From Paenibacillus validus NBRC 15382 (GTDB lineage Bacteria > Bacillota > Bacilli > Paenibacillales > NBRC-103111): DNA of 64,000 nucleotides. The DNA lies in assembly GCF_004000985.1 (NCBI RefSeq), contig NZ_BIMH01000002.1, positions 1 through 64,000 of the forward strand. Reading direction: 5' to 3'. Within the stretch, counting starts at the first letter, position 1. Each line of letters opens with the position of its first letter. Under the pieces are notes generated by a model. It searched no databases, was not told where the DNA came from, and saw only the letters and a program-made list of their open reading frames with translations. Below are positions 1 through 9,750 of this stretch, in pieces. The position numbers and the translations under genes were made by a program.

Positions 1-56
1 TTTTGATATGGGTTTGCAAGTCCAAAATCATTCCTTGCCTTACGGCAGCCACAACG

Positions 57-116
57 AAAAAGCCCCGAGGACTCCCCACTCAGGCCCGCTCACAGGACAA
101 GTGGAGTCTCCAAGGC
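57..116 (-). terminator. Probable intrinsic terminator after the ROK regulator
   Basis: Read on the minus strand, a long imperfect stem (GCCTTGGAGACTCC pairing with GGGGAGTCCTCGGGGC, with G-U pairs and a mismatch) is followed by TTTTT. It lies about 40 bases past the stop of the ROK gene. The imperfect stem and large loop keep confidence moderate. The first 155 bases of the window hold nothing else I can support. Confidence 0.5.
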
Positions 117-155
117 TATTCATTGCACATAACGAAGGATCCCGTGTTTTAACGG

Positions 156-1379
156 TTATTGAAGCTTGGCTTTCGGTTCAAAAAACGTATGCGCATTGTC
201 ATCCGTAGAATTGATGATTAGTTGATCTATGGTCATAAAAGCTCCGCCAATCAATCCGGCCTTTCGTCCAAGAATCGATTTATTAATGATTAAATTACGG
301 GTTGCGAGCGGCAGGGATCTCTGATAAATCCCTTGTCTTATAGCTGCCAATACAATATCGCCAAATTCGGATACGCCGCCGCCAATCGAGATTAATGAAG
401 GATTGGAATAATTAACGAGAGATGCGAGGACTCGCCCTATTAAAGCACCGCTATCGCGAATTAACTCCACCGATAAGGAATCCAGTCTTTGAATGCCGAG
501 GCCTATGTCTTTAAGCGTTAGCCCTCCTTTTTCCTCTACGATATCAAGCAAGAAATCGCTTCTCCCGGCCAATGCCAGCTCCTTCGCCTTCGAGGCAATC
601 GCCTTCCCGCCTGCAACCGCCTCTAGACAGCCTGTATTGCCACACCAACAGTTGACATCCGCACCGACATCAAAATGGCCGATATCCCCGGCGCTGCCGC
701 TGGAGCCGCGATACAGTTTGCCGTCGTAGATGATCCCTGCGCCGATACCCGTCCCGATTTTAATATAAATTAAATTGTCTATTTCGAAGTTTAATCCCTT
801 GGCATGTTCCCCTAAGGCCATAATGTTTACATCGTTATCGACATAACAGGGGCAATCAAAATATTGAGACCAGAACTCCCGGATCGGATAGCGGTCCCAT
901 CCCGGCATAATCGGCGGTGAAATCGGCAGGCCGGAAGCAAATTCGACGGGGCCGGGAATTCCGATGCCGATCCCTAATACCGTGCTCTTACTGATATGAT
1001 GTTCGAGCATCAATTGTTCTACCATTTTATAAATATACGTTAATACGGTCTCCGGACCTTCGCTCAGGTTAACCGGCGAACGATCATAACATAAAATATT
1101 ACAGTCAAAATCCGTTAGTGCCACTTGGACACTGGACGTTCCTAATTCGACCGAAATGATATAACCGACGTCTTTATTTAACGTATATAGCCTCGGCTTT
1201 CTGCCGCCGCTTGAATTTCCTATATTGGAAACTTGTATTAAATTTTCTTTGAGCAAACGTTCGATATGGTCTGATACAGCGGATAAGGATAGCCCGGATA
1301 CGGCTGCTACATCCGTTTTGGCCATCGGATCCTTAGCTCTTCTTATGATCTGGAGAACATTTGCAGTCATGGAAAGCAA
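156..1379 (-). CDS. ROK family transcriptional regulator (XylR/NagC type)
   Basis: Predicted cytoplasmic sugar-responsive repressor. Residues about 5-60 form a MarR-like winged helix (AKTDVAAVSGLSLSAVSDHI), and the rest is a ROK sugar-kinase-like domain. The zinc motif CWCGNTGCLE is intact near residue 245, and GIGIGIPGPVE is the ROK signature. The 407-residue length suits a regulator rather than a kinase. The best start is TTG at 1379 with a weak GTGGTG Shine-Dalgarno; an ATG lies three codons further in. The gene is last in the module-1 direction, downstream of a chemoreceptor and a terminator-like hairpin, so it may have its own promoter. It is a clear paralogue of the ROK gene at 25216-26433. 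The ligand is probably the sugar handled by the adjacent ABC transporter (inference). Confidence 0.88.
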   Translation of the reverse strand: MLSMTANVLQIIRRAKDPMAKTDVAAVSGLSLSAVSDHIERLLKENLIQVSNIGNSSGGRKPRLYTLNKDVGYIISVELGTSSVQVALTDFDCNILCYDRSPVNLSEGPETVLTYIYKMVEQLMLEHHISKSTVLGIGIGIPGPVEFASGLPISPPIMPGWDRYPIREFWSQYFDCPCYVDNDVNIMALGEHAKGLNFEIDNLIYIKIGTGIGAGIIYDGKLYRGSSGSAGDIGHFDVGADVNCWCGNTGCLEAVAGGKAIASKAKELALAGRSDFLLDIVEEKGGLTLKDIGLGIQRLDSLSVELIRDSGALIGRVLASLVNYSNPSLISIGGGVSEFGDIVLAAIRQGIYQRSLPLATRNLIINKSILGRKAGLIGGAFMTIDQLIINSTDDNAHTFFEPKAKLQ

Positions 1380-1525
1380 CGTTATTTCACCACTTTCATA
1401 TTTCTAAATACAAAACAACACTTGCAGGTTGTAACAAGCGTTGGTTTGGACGGTTGTATCCTAATCTAATATAAAGGCCCTCCATCTAATAGTAAATCAT
1501 TTTCTATTTCCATACTTAAACACGA

Positions 1526-1567
1526 GGGGCTATCCCGGAAGTCTGTTTAAACTTTTAGGATAGCCCC
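1526..1567 (-). terminator. Intrinsic terminator-like hairpin after the chemoreceptor gene
   Basis: A perfect 10-bp inverted repeat, GGGGCTATCC and GGATAGCCCC, encloses a 22-base loop that can itself pair AAGT with ACTT. It begins 14 bases past the stop of the chemoreceptor gene. The U-tract is weak (CGTGTTT). It separates the chemoreceptor from the ROK regulator. Confidence 0.6.
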
Positions 1568-1580
1568 GTCAGCATGCATC

Positions 1581-3596
1581 CTATTCACTTATTTTGAACT
1601 TGGATAAGGATTCCTTCAGCGCATCCGACAACTGCTTGAGCTGCGTCGACAGCCCAACAAGCTCACGGCTGATTTTCAACTGCTCGCTGCTCTGAGAGGC
1701 AACCTCTTCGGACACGGCGGACGCTTGCTGGGATACCGCGCTAACGTTGCCGATCGATTCGCCAAGTGCGGTTTGCGATTCCTTCAATTGCTGAATCAAT
1801 AACGTGCTGTCGCCTAATTTGCTGATGACATGCTCCATCGAATCGTGCACGCTCTGAAATATCGCATTCGCTTCCTTGACGGCATTCACTTGAGCGGAAT
1901 AAATCTGCCGCGATTCCAAGAACGAGGAGACCGTTCCTGTAATCTCCTCCTGAATCGCATGGATGATCCCAGAGACGACCTGGATCGATTCCCTCGATTG
2001 GCTGGCAAGGCTTCGCATTTCTTGGGCAACCACCATAAATCCTTTACCTGCTGCGCCGACCCTGCTGGCTTCAATGGCTGCGTTCAATGACAAAATATTG
2101 GTTTGGTTATTGATTTGCTCCATCACCTGGATGATTTTTTCGATGGATCCGGTACTTTCTTGCAGCCGTCCCATTTTGTCGGCCATTGTACGCAAAGTAT
2201 CTTCGGCTGTGTAAGTATCCGTCATGAGGTTGCTCATATGATGAATGCCTTCATTACTTATCAGCATGACTTCAGATGCGGATGCCGAAATTTCCGAATT
2301 GCTCTCCGCCACCGACAACAGCTGCAGCTGGGTGTTTTGCGTGATTTCATTGCTGCGCATCGCTTCCTCGGCCAGTGTTCCGGCTCCTGAGGCGATACTT
2401 TCCGTAGCCATCGCAATCTCTTTGGCGGAAGTCGAAGTTTTGTCCGATCCGGAGACGATCTCATTGGCCGTATGAAGAACTTTGCCTGCAAGAACGCTTG
2501 TATCGCTAATAAGCGATGTGATTTTCTCAATCATTTCGTTGAAGCTGTTTCCCAACTGGCCGATCTCGTCTTTACTTCTGTGATCCGACTTTACGGTTAA
2601 ATTCCCTTTTGCTCCTGTTTGCATTAAATCGCGAATTTGGATTAACGGTCTGCCGACTCTTCTTACAATTAAATAACCGATGACAACAGCCAGCAGAGCG
2701 GCCGAGATTGCGCACAGGACGGTGATACGGAAAATATAATTAGCTTCGGCGTACAAAAACTGCTTCGGAATAAAGCCGATTAAGGACCAGTTCGTCACAT
2801 CGGACACCTTGTAAACGACTAAAGCTTCCATCCCGTTTGCCTTAATGCTGAATTGCCCCTCCGCTTCGTCCAGCTTAAGCGAAGCAACCTGATCGGTAAA
2901 CGACGGGTCTGTGCTTGCTACGACTTGACCGGAAGACTCCCGAATCAACACATTGCCCGATTCCAGCTTCACCTTGTCCAAGGTTTCCGACAGCAGATTC
3001 GCATCAAACTCGATCAACAGTACGCCAACCGTTTCGTTTAATGAGTTTTTCAAGACTTGTGCAACGGCAAATAGTTGGGTGTTTTCCTTCCCCAGACCTA
3101 GATAACCCCGCTCGCGAGGCGCAAGCCAGAAAAACTTGCCGCCGCCTTCGATTGTCTTTTTGTACCAATCCTGCTCCATAAATTGAGTTGGAATTTTTTG
3201 ATTCGATGTACCGAAAGAACCCTTTTCGTTCAACAGGTAAATGCCCTCGGCATTCGGATTCGAGTGAAGCAACAGGTTCATCGAACTCAATATTTTCCGA
3301 TGGATGGCGACTCTTTCATCCTGATCGACCTCAAAATACAGGAGCTTCCACATCTGATCCATAAGCTCGGTATTGGTTTGGATTTGGCTGGATATCGTTT
3401 CGAAATCACGAAACATAAAATCCAGCTTTTCGCTCGCTTGGACGACCGTCTGCAACGATGCTTTGGAAACCTGACTGCTTATCGTATTTTTGGAGATATT
3501 ATAGGAAACTAAACCAACCGTTAATACAAAGGTCACGATGCTGATAAAAAAAATAAGGAACAACTTGGTTCCAACAGATTGAAATCTACTTATCAA
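1581..3596 (-). CDS. Methyl-accepting chemotaxis protein with extracellular Cache-type sensor
   Basis: Membrane chemoreceptor of 671 residues. Transmembrane segment 1 is at about 11-31, the extracytoplasmic dCache-like sensor at 32-288, transmembrane segment 2 at 289-311, HAMP at about 312-365, and the rest is the coiled-coil signalling domain. The hairpin tip reads [18 protein letters not shown], close to but not identical with the canonical E-A-A-R-A-G-E form. The start appears to be TTG at 3596 with only a weak upstream GAAGG. It sits directly behind a sugar ABC transporter and three dehydrogenases, so it probably guides swimming toward the same class of substrate, by direct binding or through the binding protein at 8539-9723 (inference). 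No CheA, CheW or flagellar genes are in the window. Confidence 0.9.
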   Translation of the reverse strand: MISRFQSVGTKLFLIFFISIVTFVLTVGLVSYNISKNTISSQVSKASLQTVVQASEKLDFMFRDFETISSQIQTNTELMDQMWKLLYFEVDQDERVAIHRKILSSMNLLLHSNPNAEGIYLLNEKGSFGTSNQKIPTQFMEQDWYKKTIEGGGKFFWLAPRERGYLGLGKENTQLFAVAQVLKNSLNETVGVLLIEFDANLLSETLDKVKLESGNVLIRESSGQVVASTDPSFTDQVASLKLDEAEGQFSIKANGMEALVVYKVSDVTNWSLIGFIPKQFLYAEANYIFRITVLCAISAALLAVVIGYLIVRRVGRPLIQIRDLMQTGAKGNLTVKSDHRSKDEIGQLGNSFNEMIEKITSLISDTSVLAGKVLHTANEIVSGSDKTSTSAKEIAMATESIASGAGTLAEEAMRSNEITQNTQLQLLSVAESNSEISASASEVMLISNEGIHHMSNLMTDTYTAEDTLRTMADKMGRLQESTGSIEKIIQVMEQINNQTNILSLNAAIEASRVGAAGKGFMVVAQEMRSLASQSRESIQVVSGIIHAIQEEITGTVSSFLESRQIYSAQVNAVKEANAIFQSVHDSMEHVISKLGDSTLLIQQLKESQTALGESIGNVSAVSQQASAVSEEVASQSSEQLKISRELVGLSTQLKQLSDALKESLSKFKISE

Positions 3597-3644
3597 GCGA
3601 ATGGCCGCACCTTCATTCTCTATGGAATATGAATTACGATCATC

Positions 3645-4796
3645 TTAACTGACCGTCTCTACTTTGACCCAGCTTCCGGTGTCGGCGCTTTTCACGATGG
3701 CATCGATAATCAGCATAATTTGATACCCTTCCTTGAAAGAAGCGACGGAATCCGAAATCAAGGACTTCGATCTTACAGCATCGTAAAAGTTTTGCATCAT
3801 GTTTTTGAGGCTTTCTGTCCAGCCCTCTTCATGCCCGCCGGGATAGTGCAGGAAGGGAAGCGCTTCTTTCTTCAACAAACTCGGGTCTCTCAAGACGGTT
3901 TCGCTCGGTTTGTCCCGATATCCCACGACCAATCGAAACGACTCCTCTTGCTTCCAAGAACCGGAAGCAAGGTCGCCGTCTAAATTTAACTCCAGCGCAT
4001 TTTTGTTTCCTGCCGATACTTGGGAAACGGTAAATACGCCCCTCGATCCGTTGTCGAATTTGACCAATACCGAGCAGTAATCTTCGGTTTTGATTTCAAC
4101 GGGCTCTGTCTCTTTCTGTTCGCTTGCTTGAAACGTCTGCTGCCCCTTTAACGGTTTATAGCGTATAGGGTAAACGATCGATGTATCAGCCAGAACCTCC
4201 GTAATTCTCGCCCCTGTCACGTATTGTGCAAGGTCGAACAAATGGGAGCCGATATCGCCGATGACACGCGTGCGTCCGCCATACTCGGGTTCTATGCGCC
4301 AGTTATAATCGGTTTGGTACAACAACCAGTCTTGTAAATAATGGCCTCGGACAATTCGGATATTGCCCAAATCATGTTCCCTTACCATACCGCGCAGATG
4401 CTGAACCATAGGGAATTGCCGGTAGTTAAAGTTGATTCCGGTTACGAGATCTTTCCCTTTGGCCAAATGGTACAATTCTTTCGCTTCTTCGCTCGTCAAC
4501 GTTAATGGCTTCTCGGAGAGCAGGTGTTTCCCGTGCAATAAGATCTGCTTACTCGTCTCATAATGCAGGTAATTAGGCGTACAATTATGAATCACATCGA
4601 TATCCTTATCCTGCAGCAGGTCCATATAGTTCCCGTAAGCTTTAGGAACGTTCAACGATCTGGCAGCTTCTTCAGCCTTCTCTTGGCCATTCTGTGCGAC
4701 TGCAACCACATCGACAAAGCCAAGCCGCCTTATCGCTTCAATATGGGCTTGCCCGATAAACCCCGCTCCCAATATCGCTGCTCGTAGGTTTCCCAT
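3645..4796 (-). CDS. Gfo/Idh/MocA family NAD(P)-dependent oxidoreductase
   Basis: Cytoplasmic dehydrogenase of 383 residues. It has an N-terminal Rossmann fold (GAGFIGQAH near residue 10), the family EKP motif (SEKPLTLTSEEAK near 97) and a C-terminal alpha/beta substrate domain with the GDIGSHLFDLAQY helix characteristic of inositol and glycoside dehydrogenases. The ribosome binding site AAGGGA precedes the ATG. It is the last of three such enzymes in this operon, 16 bases after the permease stop. The family oxidises hydroxyls of inositols, sugars or glycosides, often at C3. Which substrate is used here cannot be told from sequence. Confidence 0.88.
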   Translation of the reverse strand: MGNLRAAILGAGFIGQAHIEAIRRLGFVDVVAVAQNGQEKAEEAARSLNVPKAYGNYMDLLQDKDIDVIHNCTPNYLHYETSKQILLHGKHLLSEKPLTLTSEEAKELYHLAKGKDLVTGINFNYRQFPMVQHLRGMVREHDLGNIRIVRGHYLQDWLLYQTDYNWRIEPEYGGRTRVIGDIGSHLFDLAQYVTGARITEVLADTSIVYPIRYKPLKGQQTFQASEQKETEPVEIKTEDYCSVLVKFDNGSRGVFTVSQVSAGNKNALELNLDGDLASGSWKQEESFRLVVGYRDKPSETVLRDPSLLKKEALPFLHYPGGHEEGWTESLKNMMQNFYDAVRSKSLISDSVASFKEGYQIMLIIDAIVKSADTGSWVKVETVS

Positions 4797-4812
4797 AGCA
4801 AATCCCTTCCCA

Positions 4813-5781
4813 TCACTTGGCGACAGCTTTTCGCCCGAACGCCACCGCGAGTATGATGATGAGTCCTTTCACGATCATTTGCTGGCTGACATCCAATCCC
4901 ATAATAATCAATCCGTTATTAATCGTTCCGATCATCAGTGATCCGATGACGGTCCCGATGACCGTACCGACACCTCCGAACAAACTGGTACCTCCCAAAA
5001 TAACGGCAGCGATAACGGACAATTCATCTCCCTCGCCGAAGGTGTACCGTCCGGAGTGCATCCGTCCCGCATACAGCATCCCGGCAAGCCCAGCCATCAC
5101 GCCGGAGCCGATCAATACATACAATTTCGTTTTCGTTACGTTAACACCGGAAAATCTCGCGGCGCTTTGATTGCCCCCGGTTGCCAGCGTTCTTCGCCCA
5201 AATGCGGTTTTCCGCAGAACAACGTGCCCGAGCACTACCGCTATGACCGTCCAGAATAATAAGACCGGAATACCGCCGACATCGCCGGAGCCGAAAATAT
5301 AAACAAACGTTTTGTCAATAATCGGAACCGGCGCCGTATTGGTCACCCACATCGCCAATCCCTTCGTCACGCCCATCATGCCTAGAGTCACGAGGAAGGA
5401 AGGGATGATGACCTTCGTCACCAGCAATCCGTTAATGAGCCCGATCAGGAAGCCTGTGCCCAAACCGGCAACGATCGCTCCGATCATGCCGAAGCCCGCT
5501 TCCAGCGCCATGGCCGACGTTAGAGAGGAAAGCGCCGCGATGGAACCGACGGACAAATCGATTTCAGCTGTACTGATGACGAAGGTCATCGCCACGCCCA
5601 TAATCGAAATGATCGCGGTTTGGCGCACAATGTTTAAAATATTGTTCGTTGTCAAAAATCCTTCATCGCTCAAAGTCACAGAGAAATAAATTAATACGCC
5701 GATGAAGGCCAAATAAACGATATATTGTCTCCAATTAAACTGCCTAAGCAATGAAACTCCACTAGAAGCCTTGGATTGCAT
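4813..5781 (-). CDS. Sugar ABC transporter permease (RbsC/BPD_transp_2 family)
   Basis: Integral membrane permease of a ribose-type (CUT2) importer. It has about 9-10 hydrophobic segments and the family signature around SVGSIAALSSLTSAMALEAG and AVILGGTSLFGG, the usual coupling and core segments. I place the start at the ATG at 5781, preceded by GGAGGA at good spacing, which gives 322 residues, normal for RbsC homologues. A longer in-frame reading to 5814 would extend deep into the upstream gene. The start overlaps the ATPase gene by 20 bases, which implies translational coupling. It works with the ATPase at 5762 and the binding lipoprotein at 8539. Confidence 0.9.
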   Translation of the reverse strand: MQSKASSGVSLLRQFNWRQYIVYLAFIGVLIYFSVTLSDEGFLTTNNILNIVRQTAIISIMGVAMTFVISTAEIDLSVGSIAALSSLTSAMALEAGFGMIGAIVAGLGTGFLIGLINGLLVTKVIIPSFLVTLGMMGVTKGLAMWVTNTAPVPIIDKTFVYIFGSGDVGGIPVLLFWTVIAVVLGHVVLRKTAFGRRTLATGGNQSAARFSGVNVTKTKLYVLIGSGVMAGLAGMLYAGRMHSGRYTFGEGDELSVIAAVILGGTSLFGGVGTVIGTVIGSLMIGTINNGLIIMGLDVSQQMIVKGLIIILAVAFGRKAVAK

Positions 5782-7255
5782 GCTGCAAATCCTCCTCTGA
5801 TTTGATGTCCTCACGCATAAATTCCTTAACTACTTTCCCGTCATGAAAGACGAGTATTCGGTCGCTGACAGCCAGAAGCTCTGTCATTTCCGAGGAAATA
5901 AGCAAGATGCTCTTTCCTTCATCGGCCAAATCGCGTACCATATCGATAATCTCGACTTTAGCCCGGATATCGATCCCGATGGTCGGTTCATCTAACATAA
6001 TAATATCGGGCGAATTGGCCAGCCATTTGGCAAACACGATTTTTTGCTGGTTACCGCCGGATAATAACCGCGATGTTTTGTTAATGGAGTCTGTTTTAAT
6101 GTTCAGTTTTTTGACCCATTCCTCGGAAATTTCATTTCCTTTTTTGTCATTGACAAGGACGTTGGTAATCTTCGAGAGGGACGGCAGCAGAATGTTATCT
6201 TTCACTTGAAGATCCAGGATCAATCCCTGAACTCTTCGGTCCTCAGGCACCAATGCAAGTCCGCTGCGGATAGCGTCTTGCGGCGACCGGATTACGGTTT
6301 TCTGGCCTTTTATATAGATGTCTCCGCCGGTCACCGGATCGATCCCAAACAACGCCCGCATCGTTTCGGTTCGTCCGCTTCCCATTAAACCCGCGATCCC
6401 CAAAACTTCCCCGTGCTTCAATTTGAAATTGACACCGTTCACCCGGTTGTTTGTTTGCAAATTATCCACTTGAAGAATAACGGTTTCGTTAGACTTGCCT
6501 TTTCGTTCTTTCCATTCGAATTTTTCCAAGTTTTTACCGGCGATGTGCTGAATCACGCTGTCCATATCCAATTGGCTTGTTTCCGCCGTGATGATGTGAC
6601 GTCCGTCACCCATGATCGTAATTCGGTCGCAAATTTGAAAAATTTCATCCATGCGGTGCGAAATATAAATAATCGAAATTCCTTTTTGCTTCAATCGTCC
6701 GATAAATTCAAACAGCACTTCCGTTTCCCGCTTCGTTAATGAGGATGTGGGCTCATCCATAATCAATATTTTCGTTTCTTTCGACAGCGCTTTCGCAATT
6801 TCGGTCATTTGCCAATACCCGACTCCCAAGTCGGCTACGACGTCATTCGGTTTAATATCGACATCCAGCTCTTCGAGCAGCTGCTTGGTCAGTTTCACGC
6901 ATTTTTTATCGTCGATGAACCCCATCGCTGTTTTCGGTTCCCGGCTCAAAAATATATTTTGGGCTACCGTTAATGTAGGAATCAGACTGAACTCTTGAAA
7001 AATCATCGATACGCCATTCTTTTCCGCATCGGTCGGCGTCTTGATCTGCACTTCAGAACCGTTTATATAAATTTGTCCGGCATCCAGTTCATAAACGCCC
7101 GTCAAAATTTTCATCAAAGTCGATTTACCCGCACCGTTGCCGCCCATCAGGGCATGAACTTCTCCCTTTTTTAATTCGAAATGGACGTTATCGAGAACTT
7201 TGATTCCGTTAAATGATTTGGAGATATCTCGCATTTCCAAAAATGGCGTTTCCAT
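5762..7255 (-). CDS. Sugar ABC transporter ATP-binding protein (RbsA/MglA type, two nucleotide-binding domains)
   Basis: Energises the CUT2 sugar importer. Domain 1 (about 5-240) has Walker A GGNGAGKST and Walker B ILIMDEPTSSL. Its signature region reads LGVGYWQMTEIAKAL, departing from the usual LSxGEQQMVEIAKAL. Domain 2 (about 250-490) has a degenerate Walker A (GLMGSGRTET), an intact LSGGNQQK signature and IIMLDEPTIGID, as is normal for this family. The ATG at 7255 with AAGGGGA upstream fits better than the in-frame ATG at 7273, giving 497 residues. It lies between a dehydrogenase and the permease. Residues 385-400 contain the short insertion NVLVNDKKGNEIS. Confidence 0.9.
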   Translation of the reverse strand: METPFLEMRDISKSFNGIKVLDNVHFELKKGEVHALMGGNGAGKSTLMKILTGVYELDAGQIYINGSEVQIKTPTDAEKNGVSMIFQEFSLIPTLTVAQNIFLSREPKTAMGFIDDKKCVKLTKQLLEELDVDIKPNDVVADLGVGYWQMTEIAKALSKETKILIMDEPTSSLTKRETEVLFEFIGRLKQKGISIIYISHRMDEIFQICDRITIMGDGRHIITAETSQLDMDSVIQHIAGKNLEKFEWKERKGKSNETVILQVDNLQTNNRVNGVNFKLKHGEVLGIAGLMGSGRTETMRALFGIDPVTGGDIYIKGQKTVIRSPQDAIRSGLALVPEDRRVQGLILDLQVKDNILLPSLSKITNVLVNDKKGNEISEEWVKKLNIKTDSINKTSRLLSGGNQQKIVFAKWLANSPDIIMLDEPTIGIDIRAKVEIIDMVRDLADEGKSILLISSEMTELLAVSDRILVFHDGKVVKEFMREDIKSEEDLQHAIQGF

Positions 7256-7340
7256 AAGAAGTCCCCTTTGCAAGGATTCTAACGGGACGGCACTCCGCCC
7301 CGTTAGAAAATCACTTTATTCGCATTCGCAGTTCTTGATC

Positions 7341-8504
7341 TTAGATCGTTTTAACCCATTTTTCGCTGTTGGCAGACTCAATAATCGCATCGGAAATGAC
7401 AGCAATTCGATAGCCGTCGTAGAAATTCGGTGAAACGTCCGTATCGTTCACAATAGCCGAAATAAAATCATGCGCTTCGATAATTTTGGTTTCGGTGTAG
7501 CCAATGCCTAGTGCGGGAATCGGCCACAACGCTTCGCCGTACGGATGATTAGGCCCGGTATAAATCGTTCTAAAGCCGCGTCTGTCGCTCGGATCGTTAG
7601 AGAAGCAAACCTGCAGCTCGTCACGACGCTCATAGTTGAAATAAATGGAACCCGTTTCGCCGTGAATCTCGAAGGTCAAGAAGTTGTTGCGTCCCCATGC
7701 GTTGCGCGTAGCTTCTATGCTGCCCACGGCGCCGTTCTCAAAACGAAGCAAGGTGCTCACTTCATCGTCAACGTCTACCGCTTCTTTCTTCACGTCGCCG
7801 CTTGCCTTCACCGTTCCCAATTTATCTACAGAACCGGATTGAATCGGACGCTCTTTAATGAAGGTACTCGCCACACCCATAACCTCAGTAATTTCGCCAA
7901 CCAAGTAACGGGCAAAGTCAATAACGTGCGTGCCGATATCGCCCAGCGCTCCGGAGCCGGCAATATCCTTCCGGAATCTCCAGGAGAGCGGCGAGGCCGG
8001 ATCCGCCGACCAATCCTGCAGATAGGTTCCGCGGAAATTGAGGACTTTCCCGATAGCGCCTTCTTCGATATACTTCTTGGCCAATGCCACGGCAGGAGTA
8101 CGACGATAGTTGAAAGCGACCATATGCTTAACGCCGGCTTCAGTGACCGCATCCAGCATCCGTTTCGATTCTTCTCCAGTTCTGGCAAGCGGTTTTTCGC
8201 AGATGATATGTTTGCCGGCTTTGGCAGCCGCAATCGCAATCTCCGCATGAGAGTTGTTCGGGGTAACGATATCGATAATGTCAATCTCCGGATCCTCGAC
8301 AACACGTCTCCAATCCGAAGAGTAGGATTCAAATCCGTAACGATCTGCTGCTGCTTTCGCTAATTCGTCGTTGATATCCACGACCGTCTTACGTTGAGGA
8401 AGAGCCGGAGCCGGCCAGAAAAACATAGGCATTCCCGCATAAGCCAACGAGTGCGCCTTCCCCATGAAACCTCCGCCGATCATAGCTACATTTAATTTAC
8501 GCAT
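7341..8504 (-). CDS. Gfo/Idh/MocA family oxidoreductase
   Basis: NAD(P)-dependent dehydrogenase of 387 residues. The Rossmann motif is GGGFMGKAH, the EKP motif is in CEKPLARTGEESK, and the C-terminal domain carries GDIGTHVIDFARYLVGE. The start ATG has a strong AGAGGAG site. The N-terminal region FFWPAPALPQRKTVVDIN is an insertion seen in a subgroup of Gfo proteins that act on glycosides or inositols. It lies between the sugar-binding protein and the ATPase, so dehydrogenase and transporter are co-transcribed. It resembles the enzyme at 3645-4796 in length and in the GDIG(S/T)H helix, and probably arose by duplication within this clade. Confidence 0.88.
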   Translation of the reverse strand: MRKLNVAMIGGGFMGKAHSLAYAGMPMFFWPAPALPQRKTVVDINDELAKAAADRYGFESYSSDWRRVVEDPEIDIIDIVTPNNSHAEIAIAAAKAGKHIICEKPLARTGEESKRMLDAVTEAGVKHMVAFNYRRTPAVALAKKYIEEGAIGKVLNFRGTYLQDWSADPASPLSWRFRKDIAGSGALGDIGTHVIDFARYLVGEITEVMGVASTFIKERPIQSGSVDKLGTVKASGDVKKEAVDVDDEVSTLLRFENGAVGSIEATRNAWGRNNFLTFEIHGETGSIYFNYERRDELQVCFSNDPSDRRGFRTIYTGPNHPYGEALWPIPALGIGYTETKIIEAHDFISAIVNDTDVSPNFYDGYRIAVISDAIIESANSEKWVKTI

Positions 8505-8538
8505 TGTTTTCTCTCCTCTTTATATAAGAATGATTTCA

Positions 8539-9723
8539 TTATTTCTTAGCAGCGTTTTGAATGGTGTTCGGAGCGTCAACTTGATATACCGTTTTCCAGG
8601 AATCCAGGATATTTTCTTTCGTTACTTGAAGCGCAGGCACCGCTACATATGGAGGCGTTTCTTTGCCAAGCAGCGCATAAGCGGCCAGAATAGCTTCCGC
8701 GACACCTTGGTCGTAAGGCAGCTGCGCGCCGAGACCTTTAATCATCCCGCCTTGGGCAATATCGAGCGCGACATTCGTGCCCAGGTCAATCGTCGTAATA
8801 GCCAGATCGTTTCTACCGGCTGAACGGGCAGCGGCAAGCGCTCCTTCTGCAGGCACATCCCATACTACGAAGATCCCTTTAAGATTCGGATGCTTCGTCA
8901 ACATAGCGGAAGCAACTTTCTCGCCGTCGTTCGGTCCTGCAATACCGCCGCGCTCCACGATCTTGATGTTCGGATAATTCTCTTTGATTGTTTTTTCAAA
9001 TGCATCCGTTCTTTGTTTCGTTACAAAGAAGTCCGCATCGTGGAAAATAACGCCGATATCCCCTTGCTCCCCAATCGCCTTCGCCATCACATGAGCCGCT
9101 TCTACGCCATTGCCGTAGTTATCGGCGGATACGACGCTGACATAATCTTTACCGTGCTCCAAGCCGTTCGGTTTATTATCCATGAATACCAATTTCACGC
9201 CCTCAGCAGCGGCTTTTTTATAAGCAGCGGCCGTAGATACAGGATCTACCGGGATACTGACAATGATATTCGGCTTTTTGGACAAGATCGTTTCAATGTC
9301 GGATACTTGTTTCTCCGATTTGAAGTTAGCATCTGTCGTTGCGATCACTTCGATACCCATTTTGGCAAAGGTTTCTTTCAGTCCTTTAATTTGTGCTGTC
9401 GACCAGTCGTTACCGGCATAGTGCATAGCAAGTGCAGCTTTATAATTTCCTTGCTTGATTTTGGCCAATTCTTCAGGAGTCAACTGCAGCGTTTTGGCGG
9501 ATACAGCGTTCTCACCGTTAGGACCTTTACTTAAAATTTCTTTGTTCGGAAGGCTTTGGTTAATTGTCAGCGGACCCGTTTGCTCATTGGCCGGCGCAGC
9601 GGCAGGCGTCTCTGCTTTTCCCGAGGCTTCGCCGGCGTTTCCATTGCCGCCAGTTCCACAACCAGCTAATACTAAGCTGAATGCCAAGGTCAGTACCGAT
9701 AATGTGGAAAGCGCTTTCTTCAT
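8539..9723 (-). CDS. Sugar ABC transporter substrate-binding lipoprotein (RbsB-like)
   Basis: Extracytoplasmic sugar-binding lipoprotein of 394 residues. It has a signal peptide with lipobox LVLAGC (Cys about 22), a Gly/Ala/Glu-rich tether to about 50, then a type-1 periplasmic binding fold starting near YKAALAMHYAGNDWSTAQIKG. It has the two-lobe pattern seen in ribose and galactose binders (IIVSIPVDPVSTAAAYKKA, LVFMDNKPNG, GIFVVWDVPAEGALAAARSAG). GGGGGTC precedes the ATG. It is followed by dehydrogenase, ATPase and permease genes and supplies the importer's specificity. It may also present ligand to the chemoreceptor at 1581-3596 (inference). Confidence 0.9.
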   Translation of the reverse strand: MKKALSTLSVLTLAFSLVLAGCGTGGNGNAGEASGKAETPAAAPANEQTGPLTINQSLPNKEILSKGPNGENAVSAKTLQLTPEELAKIKQGNYKAALAMHYAGNDWSTAQIKGLKETFAKMGIEVIATTDANFKSEKQVSDIETILSKKPNIIVSIPVDPVSTAAAYKKAAAEGVKLVFMDNKPNGLEHGKDYVSVVSADNYGNGVEAAHVMAKAIGEQGDIGVIFHDADFFVTKQRTDAFEKTIKENYPNIKIVERGGIAGPNDGEKVASAMLTKHPNLKGIFVVWDVPAEGALAAARSAGRNDLAITTIDLGTNVALDIAQGGMIKGLGAQLPYDQGVAEAILAAYALLGKETPPYVAVPALQVTKENILDSWKTVYQVDAPNTIQNAAKK

Positions 9724-9750
9724 GATGAAATGACCCCCTTCAACTTTTGC

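Noticed and set aside
1380-1520. Operator for the first ROK gene in its own upstream region
   Set aside because: No copy of the CTTTTAA-N9-TTAAAAG motif and no clear sigma-A promoter were found there.
7545-8363. 272-codon plus-strand frame
   Set aside because: Antisense to a Gfo/Idh/MocA dehydrogenase with intact motifs.
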